A stretch of DNA of 64,000 bases from Affinundibacterium amnicola (GCF_014284275.1 NZ_JACOFU010000001.1:906674-970673), one strand, 5' to 3'. Shown: positions 37,116 through 47,074, numbered from the stretch's first letter. Made by a program: numbers and translations. Notes: generated by a model not told the origin, from the sequence alone.

Positions 37116-38546
37116 TTATTCTTTCGTCACGCGTAACAACTCTTCTCTTGTTGTGACACCAGCATCAAGCCAACGCTGACCATCTTCACGCATCGTCTTC
37201 ATTCCATCACCCTGAGCGGCAATACGAATTTCTGCTTCGGATGCTTGATGATGAATCTGTGCAGAGATTGCCTCGGTAGTTAACAAGAGTTCGTAAACAC
37301 CAACACGCCCCTGATACCCCGTATGACCACAATGCTCACAACCGACTGACTTCCAAACATCGCCATCCTGAACTTTGCAATGCGTACATAGCTTACGCAC
37401 TAAGCGTTGCGCGACGACTCCCAATAACGATGAGGAAAGCAGAAATGGTTCTATCCCCATATCTAATAGTCGCGTCACCGCAGCAGCAGCATCATTAGTA
37501 TGCAAAGTTGCCAACACCAAGTGCCCCGTCAACGATGCTTGCACTGCAATTTGCGCGGTCTCTAAATCACGAATTTCGCCAATCATGATGACATCTGGAT
37601 CTTGACGCAAAATTGCACGCAATGCCTTAGCAAAGCTCATATCGATCTTTGCATTAACTTGGGTCTGACCTATGCCCGCCAACTCATATTCAATCGGATC
37701 TTCAACCGTCAATATGTTGGTTGTGCCTGCATTTACCCGTGACAATGCGGCATACAGTGTCGTCGTTTTTCCTGATCCAGTTGGACCCGTAACCAGAACA
37801 ATGCCGTGCGGTTGTGCGATCAATTGATCGAATTGTGTAAGCACATCAGGACTCATGCCGAGATGCGTTAAATCTAACTTACCAGCTTCTTTATCTAATA
37901 GTCGCAATACCGCGCGCTCACCATGTCCGGTTGGCAAAGTTGAGACCCGCACATCGACTGGCTTGCCGCCAATACGTAAAGTAATGCGACCATCCTGCGG
38001 CAGGCGTTTTTCAGCAATATCTAACTGTGCCATGATCTTAATACGGGAAACTAAAGACGCATGGATTGCTTTCTTTGGCCGAATCACATCACGTAAGGCA
38101 CCGTCGACACGGAAACGCACTACCGAAATCTGTTCAAATGGCTCAATATGAATATCCGATGCGCCCTCACGCAAAGCCTGCGTCAGTAAGGCATTAATCA
38201 TACGAATCACTGGCGCATCATCTGCGGACTCTAACAAGTCCTCAATCGCAGGCATATCTTGCATCAGCTTAGCCAAATCCATATCAGATTCAACCTCACC
38301 AACGACGTCTGCAGCGTCACCACCAGATCCTGCGTAAGCGCGGGCAATTTCCAACAGCAATTCCGCATGGGGAAGAATATCTAAATGAACTCGTCCAAAG
38401 CGCCGACCAGCCTCCAAAATGGCAGCTTGCTTAGTCTCGCCCGATACTTTCAACTCGACTGGAGCGCCTTCCAGGTCATCGCGTCGATTGGCAAGAATAG
38501 AAAAATCACGCGCGAAGGCGAATGGCAATAATCGATTTTCAGACAT
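37116..38546 (-). CDS. gspE: Type II secretion ATPase GspE
   Basis: 476 residues. Walker A GPTGSGKTT (254-262), Asp box LTVEDPIEYELAGIGQ, Walker B DPDVIMIGEIRDLETAQIA and His box TGHLVLATLHTNDAAAA are all intact. A zinc-binding CxxC-x(n)-CxxC module is visible as CTHC...CEHC (near 395-415). The hexameric ATPase powers pseudopilus assembly. The N-terminal domain (1-110) matches the GspL-binding N1E type. It starts 5 bp after gspD. Confidence 0.96.
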   Translation of the reverse strand: MSENRLLPFAFARDFSILANRRDDLEGAPVELKVSGETKQAAILEAGRRFGRVHLDILPHAELLLEIARAYAGSGGDAADVVGEVESDMDLAKLMQDMPAIEDLLESADDAPVIRMINALLTQALREGASDIHIEPFEQISVVRFRVDGALRDVIRPKKAIHASLVSRIKIMAQLDIAEKRLPQDGRITLRIGGKPVDVRVSTLPTGHGERAVLRLLDKEAGKLDLTHLGMSPDVLTQFDQLIAQPHGIVLVTGPTGSGKTTTLYAALSRVNAGTTNILTVEDPIEYELAGIGQTQVNAKIDMSFAKALRAILRQDPDVIMIGEIRDLETAQIAVQASLTGHLVLATLHTNDAAAAVTRLLDMGIEPFLLSSSLLGVVAQRLVRKLCTHCKVQDGDVWKSVGCEHCGHTGYQGRVGVYELLLTTEAISAQIHHQASEAEIRIAAQGDGMKTMREDGQRWLDAGVTTREELLRVTKE

Positions 38547-38551
38547 ACGAT

Positions 38552-40723
38552 TTACTTGCCTTCTTTGTTATTTAACTTCGCTTTTTCGGTCGCCGTGGGT
38601 TCGACAGGAGTCATTAAGCGGCCATTTTCAATTTTCAAAATTGGCGCATCCGATTCATTTTGCATGCTCCGTAAATACTGAGTACGCAAGTAATCATAAC
38701 GATCCAAGGAAACACCTTTACTGTCTTCAGCAGTACGAATCACTGTTGGGCGCAAAAACACCATCAAATTCACTTTCGAACGCTTCTGACTACTGTATTT
38801 AAATAAATTTCCAATGAGAGGAAGATCACCCAAGAACGGTACTTTTTCTACACCGCCACGCGTGTCATCTCGAATTAACCCACCGAGCGCAATGATTTGT
38901 CCATCTTCTGCCAATACATTGGTTGCGATAGAACGAACAGTCGTAGTAATCCCAACGCCTCCAGCTACAGGGGCTCCAATATTGGAAACTTCCTGGGCTA
39001 TCGCTAACTTAACAGTGCCACCTTCAGAAATCTGCGGCTTCACTTTCAATTTGATACCGATATCTTTTCGCTCAATAGTTTGAAACGGATTAGAACCGGC
39101 AGTTCCAGTAGTCGCAGTTGTGTACTGTCCAGTGACGATACCCACATTCTGGCCGTCCATAATGGTCGCTTCTTCGTTATCAAGGGTCACGAGATTTGGG
39201 ACGGACAACACATTCGAAGTTCCATCTGTTGCTAAAGCGTGCGCCAAAGCACCGATGCCTAACTGACCACCGATCTGACGAAATAGTCCAACATTCAAAC
39301 CCTTACCAACTAAGGCCGCAGCTTGGGTAGTCGCATTGCCAGCAGCCAGATTAATCAAAGCATTCTGATTTGGATACGAGGTCACCGCACCTAAACGATA
39401 ATTACTCGTACTATCGCCAGTCGCGCCAGCCCATTCCACGCCTAACTCATTTAAACGATCTGCCGACACTTCAACAATCAAAGTTTCAATATAAACTTGC
39501 GCGCGTCGTGCATCAAGTTGATCAATTACTCCGCGCAGATTTTTGTAAACCGCATCACTTGCCGTAATAATTAAAGTGTTGGTTGCCGGATCGGCTTGAA
39601 TAAAACCGCCACTACCACCTGCCTGCCCTTGAAGCTTACTACTAGAGCTGATCGGCAAACTTAAATTAGAACCTGAGGAACTAAATGCGGAATTATTACC
39701 TTGTCCGGTAGCCGCACCTGCACTACTTGGTGCAGATTGAGCGAAACCAGAATTACTATTTGTATTGCCAAGACCAGATTGTGAAGAAGATTCTCCGCTC
39801 AAAATAGCGCGCAAAGTTTCGGCCAGTTTCACCGCTTCGGCATTCTTCAAATAAACAACATGCACATTGCCAGGCTGCGTGGTTGGTTGATCCAAAGCCG
39901 CGACCATCGATTTCACCAAATTACTACGTGCCACGGATGGTGATTTAATCAAAACAGAATTCGTCCTAGAGTCAGCCAACACGATCGTCCTTCCGGATTC
40001 TGCATTTACTTGATTGTTCTCGATTAATCGCGTCACCATCGTCGCGACATCGGTCGCGATCGAATGTTTAATTGGAATAATTTCTAATTCTGGATTTAAT
40101 GGCACATCCAATAAAGCAATCACCTCCGACATACGACGCATATTGTCAGCGTAATCGGTAATCACAATAGAATTGTTACCAGGATTCACGTTGATCACAT
40201 TATTCGGTGAAATCAAAGGTCGTAAGGCCGTCACAATATTATTAGCCGCTTCGTAATTAATACGAAACACTTGGGTAATGATTTGATCACCTTTGACGCT
40301 TTTCGCTTGCGTGGGGCCGCCCTGTAGCTTTGCATCGGCTTCTGGAACAACTTTTGAAAATCCATCAGACGTCACAACGGCAAACCCTTGCATCCGTAAA
40401 TTTGAAGTCAACAATTTAAACGCTTGTTCTTTGCTAAGTGGCTTCTCGGCGACCAAAGTCAATTGCCCTTTAACTCGTGGGTCAATCACAAATGTGGTTC
40501 CGGTGTAATGACCAACCGCCTTAATCACCGACTCAATATCGGCATTGACAAAATTCAAGCTGGCCGCAGTTTGATTACTTTCTTGTGCAGATGCAGCCAT
40601 AGGTAAACCTAAACTCAGTAAACCTAAGCCACCAAAAAATGCCGCGTGAACCCATACACTAAGCAATTTCTTCGGATACATTTTCGCGTGTGCTTCTGTT
40701 GACGTTTTAATTGTGTTCTTCAT
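38552..40723 (-). CDS. gspD: Type II secretion secretin GspD
   Basis: 723 residues. Signal peptide ends near residue 47 (GLPMAASAQ); there is no lipobox. Domains: N0 (about 52-125, LNFVNADIESVIKAVG), N1-N3 (about 145-390), and secretin core with VPNLVTLDNEEATIMDGQNVGI and VPFLGDLPLIGNLFKY. Between N3 motifs, residues about 310-375 form a Ser/Gly/Asn-rich insertion. The protein makes the 15-mer outer-membrane channel. A pilotin gene is not seen here. It starts 10 bp after gspN and ends 5 bp before gspE. Confidence 0.96.
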   Translation of the reverse strand: MKNTIKTSTEAHAKMYPKKLLSVWVHAAFFGGLGLLSLGLPMAASAQESNQTAASLNFVNADIESVIKAVGHYTGTTFVIDPRVKGQLTLVAEKPLSKEQAFKLLTSNLRMQGFAVVTSDGFSKVVPEADAKLQGGPTQAKSVKGDQIITQVFRINYEAANNIVTALRPLISPNNVINVNPGNNSIVITDYADNMRRMSEVIALLDVPLNPELEIIPIKHSIATDVATMVTRLIENNQVNAESGRTIVLADSRTNSVLIKSPSVARSNLVKSMVAALDQPTTQPGNVHVVYLKNAEAVKLAETLRAILSGESSSQSGLGNTNSNSGFAQSAPSSAGAATGQGNNSAFSSSGSNLSLPISSSSKLQGQAGGSGGFIQADPATNTLIITASDAVYKNLRGVIDQLDARRAQVYIETLIVEVSADRLNELGVEWAGATGDSTSNYRLGAVTSYPNQNALINLAAGNATTQAAALVGKGLNVGLFRQIGGQLGIGALAHALATDGTSNVLSVPNLVTLDNEEATIMDGQNVGIVTGQYTTATTGTAGSNPFQTIERKDIGIKLKVKPQISEGGTVKLAIAQEVSNIGAPVAGGVGITTTVRSIATNVLAEDGQIIALGGLIRDDTRGGVEKVPFLGDLPLIGNLFKYSSQKRSKVNLMVFLRPTVIRTAEDSKGVSLDRYDYLRTQYLRSMQNESDAPILKIENGRLMTPVEPTATEKAKLNNKEGK

Positions 40724-40733
40724 GCCTGTTGTC

Positions 40734-41513
40734 TCAGTTATATTCTAATGCGATGATTTGTTTGTCGCCCTCTTGACGACGTCTCCCCAGCAAATTCAGT
40801 AAATTTGCCATTTTTTCTTCTTGTCCTTGCTCAGCATAGGCTTTTCCTGAAAACCGGAATCGCCCCTGCTCTAGCACTCCATTACCCTCTAACATCATTG
40901 GTCCTTTACTGGTATTCAGGACCATATTGGCGACATCACCTCGCCAATCTAATGTCAGTGAGTAACTTCCCAATGGTTTAATCGAAGATGCCCGTGATGC
41001 CATCTCGTTTAAGTCTAACTTCATAATGCCGTTAATCAGCATCTGTCCTTGTACCAGGCTCAACGCCAATTGCCTCCAATGCAAGACGATTTTTCCACTT
41101 GGTCCAATCGTATTTAATGGCGCACCTAATCCTTCTAATCGCTCTGGCGGCAAACTAATACTCGCTGGACTAATATGCCACTGTTGAAAATTTCCATTAA
41201 TTTGCAAGGGTGCCGACATGACCTGCTTATTTTCCAATTCCACCGCAACCTGCCCAAGCAAAATCGCTGGTGAAATTCGCCATGAAAACCGACCAGGAAA
41301 TAAGGGTGTGACTGCCGATTTATGATCTACCGCAGCACCGACAAATGCAGATCCACGCCAAAAACTTCCTTGAATATCTCCTAAGCTGATGCGTCCAAGT
41401 GTTTGTCTCTCTAACGCGACACCTACCCAACTTGCAGGCAAAAAAACCAACACCGTTCCCAGTACACTGACTATACCCACTACCGCCAAACCAAATACTG
41501 TTTTTCTTTGCAT
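40734..41513 (-). CDS. gspN: Type II secretion protein GspN
   Basis: 259 residues. One N-terminal membrane helix (TVFGLAVVGIVSVLGTVLVFLPASWV), then a periplasmic domain of beta-strand appearance with LGDIQGSFWRGSAFVGA and TLDWRGDVANMVLNTSKGP, the pattern of the GspN family (AsmA-like fold). It is an accessory T2SS component not found in all systems. It sits 1 bp after gspM and 10 bp before gspD. Confidence 0.82.
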   Translation of the reverse strand: MQRKTVFGLAVVGIVSVLGTVLVFLPASWVGVALERQTLGRISLGDIQGSFWRGSAFVGAAVDHKSAVTPLFPGRFSWRISPAILLGQVAVELENKQVMSAPLQINGNFQQWHISPASISLPPERLEGLGAPLNTIGPSGKIVLHWRQLALSLVQGQMLINGIMKLDLNEMASRASSIKPLGSYSLTLDWRGDVANMVLNTSKGPMMLEGNGVLEQGRFRFSGKAYAEQGQEEKMANLLNLLGRRRQEGDKQIIALEYN

Positions 41514-41514
41514 A

Positions 41515-42018
41515 CTAATTACTAGCCCTTTGCTGACGCAAAGTAATCACCACGCCGACTTGCCCTGGATCAGCCAGCGCTGTCACTTTCGCTTCGTCTA
41601 CCGTTAATCGAGCTGCTTTTTGCATCTCTAAAATCCACTCCATCAAATTAGCATACGCAACTGCATTCACCTGAAAACGGACGATATCATTTGAAACCGT
41701 CAATGACTGCGTTTTTATATTACGCCGCATCAATGTCGACTCGATGACTTCACGCGTCACAACTGGAACATTTTCAGCCATTGTCTTTGACAAAGCATCG
41801 TATTGCGAAGCCATATTCATCATCGTCGCCGCTTGCATTTTCAACGCAGGCGTGGAGTTTTCCAAATTTCGAATATTACTTTGGGCTGGTTGAATTCCGA
41901 CTAAATACACTAAACTGGCCAAGATCAAGCAAGCTACGCCAATTAATATCTGACGTTCACGTATTTCCCGCTTGCTCCAGTTAGTTTGTAACTGATTGAT
42001 AGTCTCGCGAAGTTTCAT
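41515..42018 (-). CDS. gspM: Type II secretion protein GspM
   Basis: 167 residues, one N-terminal membrane helix (QILIGVACLILASLVYLVGI) preceded by a short amphipathic segment with SKREIRERQ, then a small periplasmic ferredoxin-like domain, the normal GspM layout. It pairs with GspL in the inner-membrane platform. Its ATG overlaps the gspL stop by 4 nt. Confidence 0.88.
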   Translation of the reverse strand: MKLRETINQLQTNWSKREIRERQILIGVACLILASLVYLVGIQPAQSNIRNLENSTPALKMQAATMMNMASQYDALSKTMAENVPVVTREVIESTLMRRNIKTQSLTVSNDIVRFQVNAVAYANLMEWILEMQKAARLTVDEAKVTALADPGQVGVVITLRQQRASN

Positions 42019-43316
42019 CGTACACCACCCATATCTACTGTCAGCTTGAGCACACCGTCTTTGACATCCAGCTTTAATCCACGTTCTTTCAAAAGTGTCG
42101 TTAGCTGATCCGCTGGAAATTCAGCAGGATTCTTTGGAGTGATAAACAAACTACGTTCACGATACTCAATACTACTAACCGTTGCACTCGCCTGTGCTGG
42201 TACTAACTGCCCCCATGCTGCGGCAAATTGCGCACTTAATACAAGAAAGTCATCATTACCAGATTGGCCTGACATTTTTTTTGCCAGATTAATTTTCTGC
42301 TGCATCTGAAACACTGGGTCACGTGAAACGGGCTCTTTGGGGAAAGTGGTTTGATAGATGGCTTGTATAGAATCTCGAATTGTATTCGCCTCACGACGAA
42401 GACTCATCCATTGCCAATTTAAAGCAAGCAAGCTGATCAACAACATCGTGACCAACAATATGATAGTCCAACGCCATTTAAGCCAATCAACGCTGTGTTT
42501 GCCTTCTACATGTAAAGTCGAAAACAAATCGATGGTTTGATTCGAAACCTTAGCGATCTTATTTTTCCAATCAGGACGATGGAATTGAATTTGGCGTTGT
42601 GTTACACCGTCATTTGCGTCATCGATTGAAATCAATTGCTGCAAAGACGACTCTAATTCAATAGGAACATAACACTGCAAATTTTGCTGCGGCACCAAAA
42701 TATTGACGGCTGCGTAAATCTGGTTCGCAAAATCTCGCTCCGACAATTCTTTTCCTTGCGAGTCGATACTTAATCCGAGTCTGATTTGCGAATCTCCCTT
42801 AACAGATATTTCGCAAGTGAGATTATCTGCCACGACCATTTCCACTAGGACAGTACTGAAATCAGCTGCATGTCCGAGACAATCAGACACCGCATAAGCA
42901 GAGACTTTTCTTGCCGCAAAAGCCGCTCCGACGAGAAGCAATTGTTCCATCCAAGATTTAGCGACTACCGCAACAGTGCACTTTCCATTCACAGGTTGAG
43001 AAGGAACAAATAATAAGTCTGTTGGATCGCTTAATAACTGTTCTTCTAATAAGTTAGGAAGTGCCGCCTTCAGTTTCGCAAAAGGCATCGGTGGAACTGC
43101 GACCTCAATGAAATTTACATCACTAGCCGAAACCAACAACACCAAATCATCAACGCCAGATACATTTTTCTGTATCGCAGACAAAGAATCACGTCCTTGT
43201 TGCAAAATATTTTTATCTGCTGATGCTTGGCAATATGCGACCACTTGCTGATCCAATGCACCGAGCCTGTCCGCGACTACTTTAGGTGGTAATTGTAAAT
43301 AAAGCGTACTTGCCAT
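42015..43316 (-). CDS. gspL: Type II secretion protein GspL
   Basis: 433 residues. The first 245 form the cytoplasmic actin-like fold that recruits GspE; a single membrane helix lies near 280-300 (WTIILLVTMLLISLLALNW), then a periplasmic ferredoxin-like domain (about 355-433) with ATVSSIEYRERSLFITPK. It overlaps gspM by 4 nt at its 3' end. A 56-bp gap separates it from gspK. Confidence 0.88.
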   Translation of the reverse strand: MASTLYLQLPPKVVADRLGALDQQVVAYCQASADKNILQQGRDSLSAIQKNVSGVDDLVLLVSASDVNFIEVAVPPMPFAKLKAALPNLLEEQLLSDPTDLLFVPSQPVNGKCTVAVVAKSWMEQLLLVGAAFAARKVSAYAVSDCLGHAADFSTVLVEMVVADNLTCEISVKGDSQIRLGLSIDSQGKELSERDFANQIYAAVNILVPQQNLQCYVPIELESSLQQLISIDDANDGVTQRQIQFHRPDWKNKIAKVSNQTIDLFSTLHVEGKHSVDWLKWRWTIILLVTMLLISLLALNWQWMSLRREANTIRDSIQAIYQTTFPKEPVSRDPVFQMQQKINLAKKMSGQSGNDDFLVLSAQFAAAWGQLVPAQASATVSSIEYRERSLFITPKNPAEFPADQLTTLLKERGLKLDVKDGVLKLTVDMGGVR

Positions 43317-43372
43317 GTTCTATTAAACCTTTTACGAAATTGAGCTGTCTTATTTTTGTTTTATTTCTTATT

Positions 43373-44383
43373 TCAATTTTCTCGCACCCACAAGATTTGC
43401 GTCCCTTTATCATCTCGCTCAAGTAATGCATCGACTTCCAACAAAGATCGATTCAAGCGCACCCTACCATTCACGACAAAAAAATTGGTTTGAAAATCTA
43501 AAAAATTCACGTCGGTTTCAAGCACTTTATCGGGAAAATTTAATTTAAATCTTTCAAAATCAAGAAAATAAGCACGATCTCTTGTCGCTATCATCAATGC
43601 GGCATCGGTCATACTGACATTTTCCAGACGTGCTGACAAAACTTCAGCGGTGGTCGTATTCACGTTGATTTTTGTCGATCTTGGCAACACGGTCACGAAA
43701 TTTCTTAAACGCGCAATGCTTGCAAGGGAAAAACCAGGAATTGACAACAAATCATCAATTTGACTAAATTTCAAGAATTGTACTTCGGAATTCAGACTTA
43801 TCGGTGGGCTACCCGGATTTTCTTTAGGATCTGGTGGATTTTTCACATCACCCGGCCCGCCTGACTCTCCGGGTTTAGTTGGCCCCTCCAACACTCTTTC
43901 ACTAGTCAACGCAATTTGGGTAGCAACACTTTGTGCCAATGCCGGATCTAAGCGTAAATTACTGAGGAGTTTAGCGAAGACAGCCAGCTCGCGACGATCA
44001 ACTTGACCATTCAAGGCCAAATTTGACAAATTAAACTTCGCCTGCGCATCGCTGATTTGCCCAGACAGTGTGGCATCACTGTCTTCTGTTTCAGCCCTAC
44101 CGTTCTCGACATATTGATCAAGTCGCGTATCGCCCAAATTGACCGCCCAAGGCTCGCCTAAATGATCGACTTTACTGATGCGTCGGTCTTCTCGCAAAAT
44201 AAGACCAGCCCAATCCAAAGCACCACGCAAGACCCATTTTTTCTGCAACTGAAAACGTTGATTTTCTATCGAGCGTACTTGCACTTGCTGCTGCCAAAAC
44301 AAACTAGCGACAATAGTAATCGCCAATGTCGTAAGTAATAAGGCGGTTACCACGGCGACACCGTCTTGCTTTCGGTGGGTCAT
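43373..44383 (-). CDS. gspK: Minor pseudopilin GspK
   Basis: 336 residues. The prepilin-like N-terminus is DGVAVVTALLLTTLAITIVASLFW, then a large globular part with IDDLLSIPGFSLASIARLRNFVTVLP and the acidic prepilin-family signature. GspK caps the pseudopilus tip with GspI and GspJ. A Pro/Gly-rich stretch (about 172-195) interrupts the domain. The ATG overlaps the gspJ stop by 4 nt. Confidence 0.9.
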   Translation of the reverse strand: MTHRKQDGVAVVTALLLTTLAITIVASLFWQQQVQVRSIENQRFQLQKKWVLRGALDWAGLILREDRRISKVDHLGEPWAVNLGDTRLDQYVENGRAETEDSDATLSGQISDAQAKFNLSNLALNGQVDRRELAVFAKLLSNLRLDPALAQSVATQIALTSERVLEGPTKPGESGGPGDVKNPPDPKENPGSPPISLNSEVQFLKFSQIDDLLSIPGFSLASIARLRNFVTVLPRSTKINVNTTTAEVLSARLENVSMTDAALMIATRDRAYFLDFERFKLNFPDKVLETDVNFLDFQTNFFVVNGRVRLNRSLLEVDALLERDDKGTQILWVREN

Positions 44384-45036
44384 GCTGCACCCAATAGGAA
44401 TATTTTCAACAATGGATTTTGTTGACCAAGTAGTTGCATGGTCACTTCAAGGCCGGTTTTGCGCGGCACTGACTTTCCGGGCTTGCCGGGTGCTGGATTG
44501 AGTCCGTCATGAGATATGTCGGTACCAGCTACTCGCCAAGTGTTCTCGTCATTATTCCAAGTGCGCATTTGAAAGACCGTGACGCCTGTCTGCAATTTCA
44601 CCACAGGCATATTATCGTTACCATTAATTGCACTTTGCCAAAAAGAATCCAATAATTTCAGATCTCGAGTGGCGATTGATTCACGGCGAGTGAATACGCC
44701 ATCTAGCATTTTATAGGCAACAACTTGCAACTGCGGAGCGCGATTATCTTCATAGACCGTCCGAATTAAAATCAACTGCGTATCAAATGCACGTAGATTT
44801 TCTCGCTTAGGTAACAGAGCATCGCTGACAAGATGTGCGCAATCATTTTCAAGTTGTGCAAAACTAATTTGCGCGCCACGACTTTGTTCCAATTCACTAT
44901 TGAGCGTTTGACGAGCGCGGATAATACTATCCAAACCACTCCATCCCATAACGGCGATAATTGCCAAAATAGCGATAGCGACCAATAACTCAATTAAAGT
45001 AAAACCAGCAAAATGAACACGTTGACTATGGCGCAT
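44380..45036 (-). CDS. gspJ: Minor pseudopilin GspJ
   Basis: 218 residues. Prepilin peptidase site FAG/FTLIELLVAIAILAI at residues 9-24 with Glu5 of the mature form intact. The leader is only 11 residues. The C-terminal part has RTGLEVTMQLLGQQNPLLKIFLLG, as in GspJ. It forms the tip complex with GspI and GspK. The gene overlaps gspI by 11 nt and gspK by 4 nt. Confidence 0.9.
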   Translation of the reverse strand: MRHSQRVHFAGFTLIELLVAIAILAIIAVMGWSGLDSIIRARQTLNSELEQSRGAQISFAQLENDCAHLVSDALLPKRENLRAFDTQLILIRTVYEDNRAPQLQVVAYKMLDGVFTRRESIATRDLKLLDSFWQSAINGNDNMPVVKLQTGVTVFQMRTWNNDENTWRVAGTDISHDGLNPAPGKPGKSVPRKTGLEVTMQLLGQQNPLLKIFLLGAA

Positions 45037-45451
45037 TGGGAACCACCTGAGTCAATTTTGCAAGCCTACGCTGTAAATTACTGGCATCAAACACCAGCAC
45101 TTCTACTCGCCGAAATGAGGGGTTCGGCGTGGTCAAAACATGCTCTTCACAAAGCAAATCCAGCGCACCTTGTGGGCAAGGAAAAGATCTCTCACCAATT
45201 TGTGGCCACTCTTTACCAAGACGTATCTGCGCAAGGCGATTTTCCGCAGACCAATTCGCCATCATGGTGGCGCGCAAACCACTGCTATTTTGTGCCAAGC
45301 TAGCGACCGCACGTAGACTCGCACCTAGCACGGTGCCGACAATCACTAAGGCAACCAAGACTTCCAATAAAGTAAAACCACCGAAGCGATGGCAATTTTG
45401 TTTGTGATGATATTTCACGTCCGTTCCTGTATTCAGCGCCATTTGCATCAC
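45026..45451 (-). CDS. gspI: Minor pseudopilin GspI
   Basis: 141 residues. Prepilin peptidase site FGG/FTLLEVLVALVIVGT near residue 26, followed by a small globular part with NWSAENRLAQIRLGKEWP. It is a core tip pseudopilin. The gene overlaps gspH by 4 nt (ATGA) and gspJ by 11 nt. Confidence 0.9.
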   Translation of the reverse strand: MMQMALNTGTDVKYHHKQNCHRFGGFTLLEVLVALVIVGTVLGASLRAVASLAQNSSGLRATMMANWSAENRLAQIRLGKEWPQIGERSFPCPQGALDLLCEEHVLTTPNPSFRRVEVLVFDASNLQRRLAKLTQVVPNAP

Positions 45452-45960
45452 TCCACAACAAAATGGCCAACACCATCTGCATTGATAGCGACCTGATCAT
45501 TTCCAACACGGAGAATCATCGTAAATGGGCGACTTACAGGTTCACGACCAAAAACGATACGGAGCGTTTCAGATCGAACTGGATCAGCTGAAAGGATACT
45601 TACTTGCGTTTCTGGGAAGGTGAATGGACGCCCGCGTAGAGTGTCAAGATCAGTAATTTTTTCCCACTTATTGTCGTTTAACACCAAGAACTGATATCCC
45701 TGTTCAAGGACTTCAAAAGCGGTTTGCCGATTGCGTACAATTGCTTCTTCCCTAGCTAACTGCAGCAACAAAGAGACTCGTTGCGCATCGGTTTGCAATC
45801 GTTGATGAACACTTTGAACTGCGTTCAATGACACAGCACCAAGCATAATGCCCATAATGACTAAAACAACCAATAACTCAAGCAGTGTAAAACCTGAGTT
45901 AAATAATTGTTTCGGCTTTTTTATTTGCGCGTCCACAAAATAGACGCTTACAGATCCCAC
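45448..45960 (-). CDS. gspH: Minor pseudopilin GspH
   Basis: 170 residues. Prepilin peptidase site NSG/FTLLELLVVLVIMGIMLG near residue 22. The globular part has LLLQLAREEAIVRNRQTAFEV and RGRPFTFPETQVSIL, typical of GspH. The gene overlaps gspG by 13 nt, so translation is coupled. Confidence 0.9.
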   Translation of the reverse strand: MGSVSVYFVDAQIKKPKQLFNSGFTLLELLVVLVIMGIMLGAVSLNAVQSVHQRLQTDAQRVSLLLQLAREEAIVRNRQTAFEVLEQGYQFLVLNDNKWEKITDLDTLRGRPFTFPETQVSILSADPVRSETLRIVFGREPVSRPFTMILRVGNDQVAINADGVGHFVVE

Positions 45961-46418
45961 GAACCAATATCGGCGTCATAACCAGCACCGCCTGGTTTGC
46001 CGTCTTGTCCATACGAGAAAATTTCCACATCTGATTTCAAACCTGGCGACATATATTGATAGGGATTTCCCCAAGGATCTTTCGCCAATTTAGAAATATA
46101 ACCATCTGCCTTATATCCGTTTGCTGCAGGGCCAGAAGATGGCTTAGTGATCAGGGCTTGCAGTCCTTGTTCAGTTGTCGGATAACGGAGATTATCCAAT
46201 TTATACATCTTCAATGCACCGAGCATCGTTGAAATATCTTGTTTCGCCTGTAGCACTCGTGCATCGTCAGTTCTGCCCATTAATTTGGGCACCACCAGAC
46301 CTGCCAAAATTCCCATAATGACCAAGACAATCATAATCTCAATCAACGTAAAACCTTTTGCAAATGCACCTGTACGACTTTTCTGTTTTCTTAGCTTTAA
46401 TGTGCTCAAATTCTTCAT
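45948..46418 (-). CDS. gspG: Major pseudopilin GspG
   Basis: 156 residues. Prepilin peptidase site AKG/FTLIEIMIVLVIMGILAGL near residue 22. The globular domain has NLRYPTTEQGLQALITKP, KDPWGNPYQYMSPG and SYGQDGKPGG, including the calcium-binding loop residues of GspG. It polymerises into the pseudopilus. It is first in the operon, so the operon promoter should lie in the 299 bp upstream. Confidence 0.96.
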   Translation of the reverse strand: MKNLSTLKLRKQKSRTGAFAKGFTLIEIMIVLVIMGILAGLVVPKLMGRTDDARVLQAKQDISTMLGALKMYKLDNLRYPTTEQGLQALITKPSSGPAANGYKADGYISKLAKDPWGNPYQYMSPGLKSDVEIFSYGQDGKPGGAGYDADIGSWDL

Positions 46419-46564
46419 TACATTCTCAATACGTTAAATTACTTATCAATTATTCGCTTAGCCATTCTTTGCTTACCATCACCTTGATCGAGAGATACCC
46501 CTAATACCACTTAATGCATTTTTTCATGGCAAATCACCTCAACAAGAAAAAGATAATAAAAACT

Positions 46565-46580
46565 TACGATGTAAATCGTA
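46565..46580. repeat. Small inverted repeat upstream of gspG
   Basis: tacgat-gtaa-atcgta, 147 bp upstream of the gspG start, in the intergenic region that must contain the gsp promoter. It could be an operator, but a 6-bp arm is short. The rest of 46419-46717 is AT-rich with no recognised feature. Confidence 0.3.
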
Positions 46581-46717
46581 TCATGAAACAAACCGGAAAA
46601 TTCTATTTCATCGCATAAGAAAAAAATTATTCCACCACTCGCACACCGATCAGCATTTTAGTATGGCAATTTAAATACACCTTCCATTTAAGCTGCTACT
46701 AAACAATCAGATATAGA

Positions 46718-46903
46718 TTAATTCCGGCGCGGAAAGCCCTGGGCCAAAATGCGATCCCATACGATATCTTTTTGCTCTTGGGTCATAAAAACCCAATCAG
46801 CGACTTCCGCAACTGTTCTACCACAGCCACGACAAACATCATCAAAAGTAGTTGAACATACTGCGACACAAGGAGTATCTGGTCGATTATTTTTTTCCAT
46901 CAT
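46718..46903 (-). CDS. DUF1289 small Cys-rich protein
   Basis: 61 residues from the ATG at 46903 (a TTG at 46909 and an ATG at 46900 are also in frame). The DUF1289 core is visible: PCVAVCSTTFDDVCRGCGRT with four Cys (CxxxC-x7-CxxC) and then EVADWVFMTQEQKDIVWDRI. Such Cys patterns suggest metal binding; function is unknown. It is divergent from the MarC-family gene. Confidence 0.87.
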   Translation of the reverse strand: MMEKNNRPDTPCVAVCSTTFDDVCRGCGRTVAEVADWVFMTQEQKDIVWDRILAQGFPRRN

Positions 46904-47074
46904 GAACAATTCAATTTATATGACACACAACATCCAAAAGCGACTTCATTTTTTACAACATCATACCGTGATTTAATTTTTTAGCACACGAGAATGGCAG
47001 AACTTGATTGACCGAAGCAAAGATCAGCAGCAAAATCAGGCCTGTAAGTCTTTAACGCTGAGCAACTTAGATAG

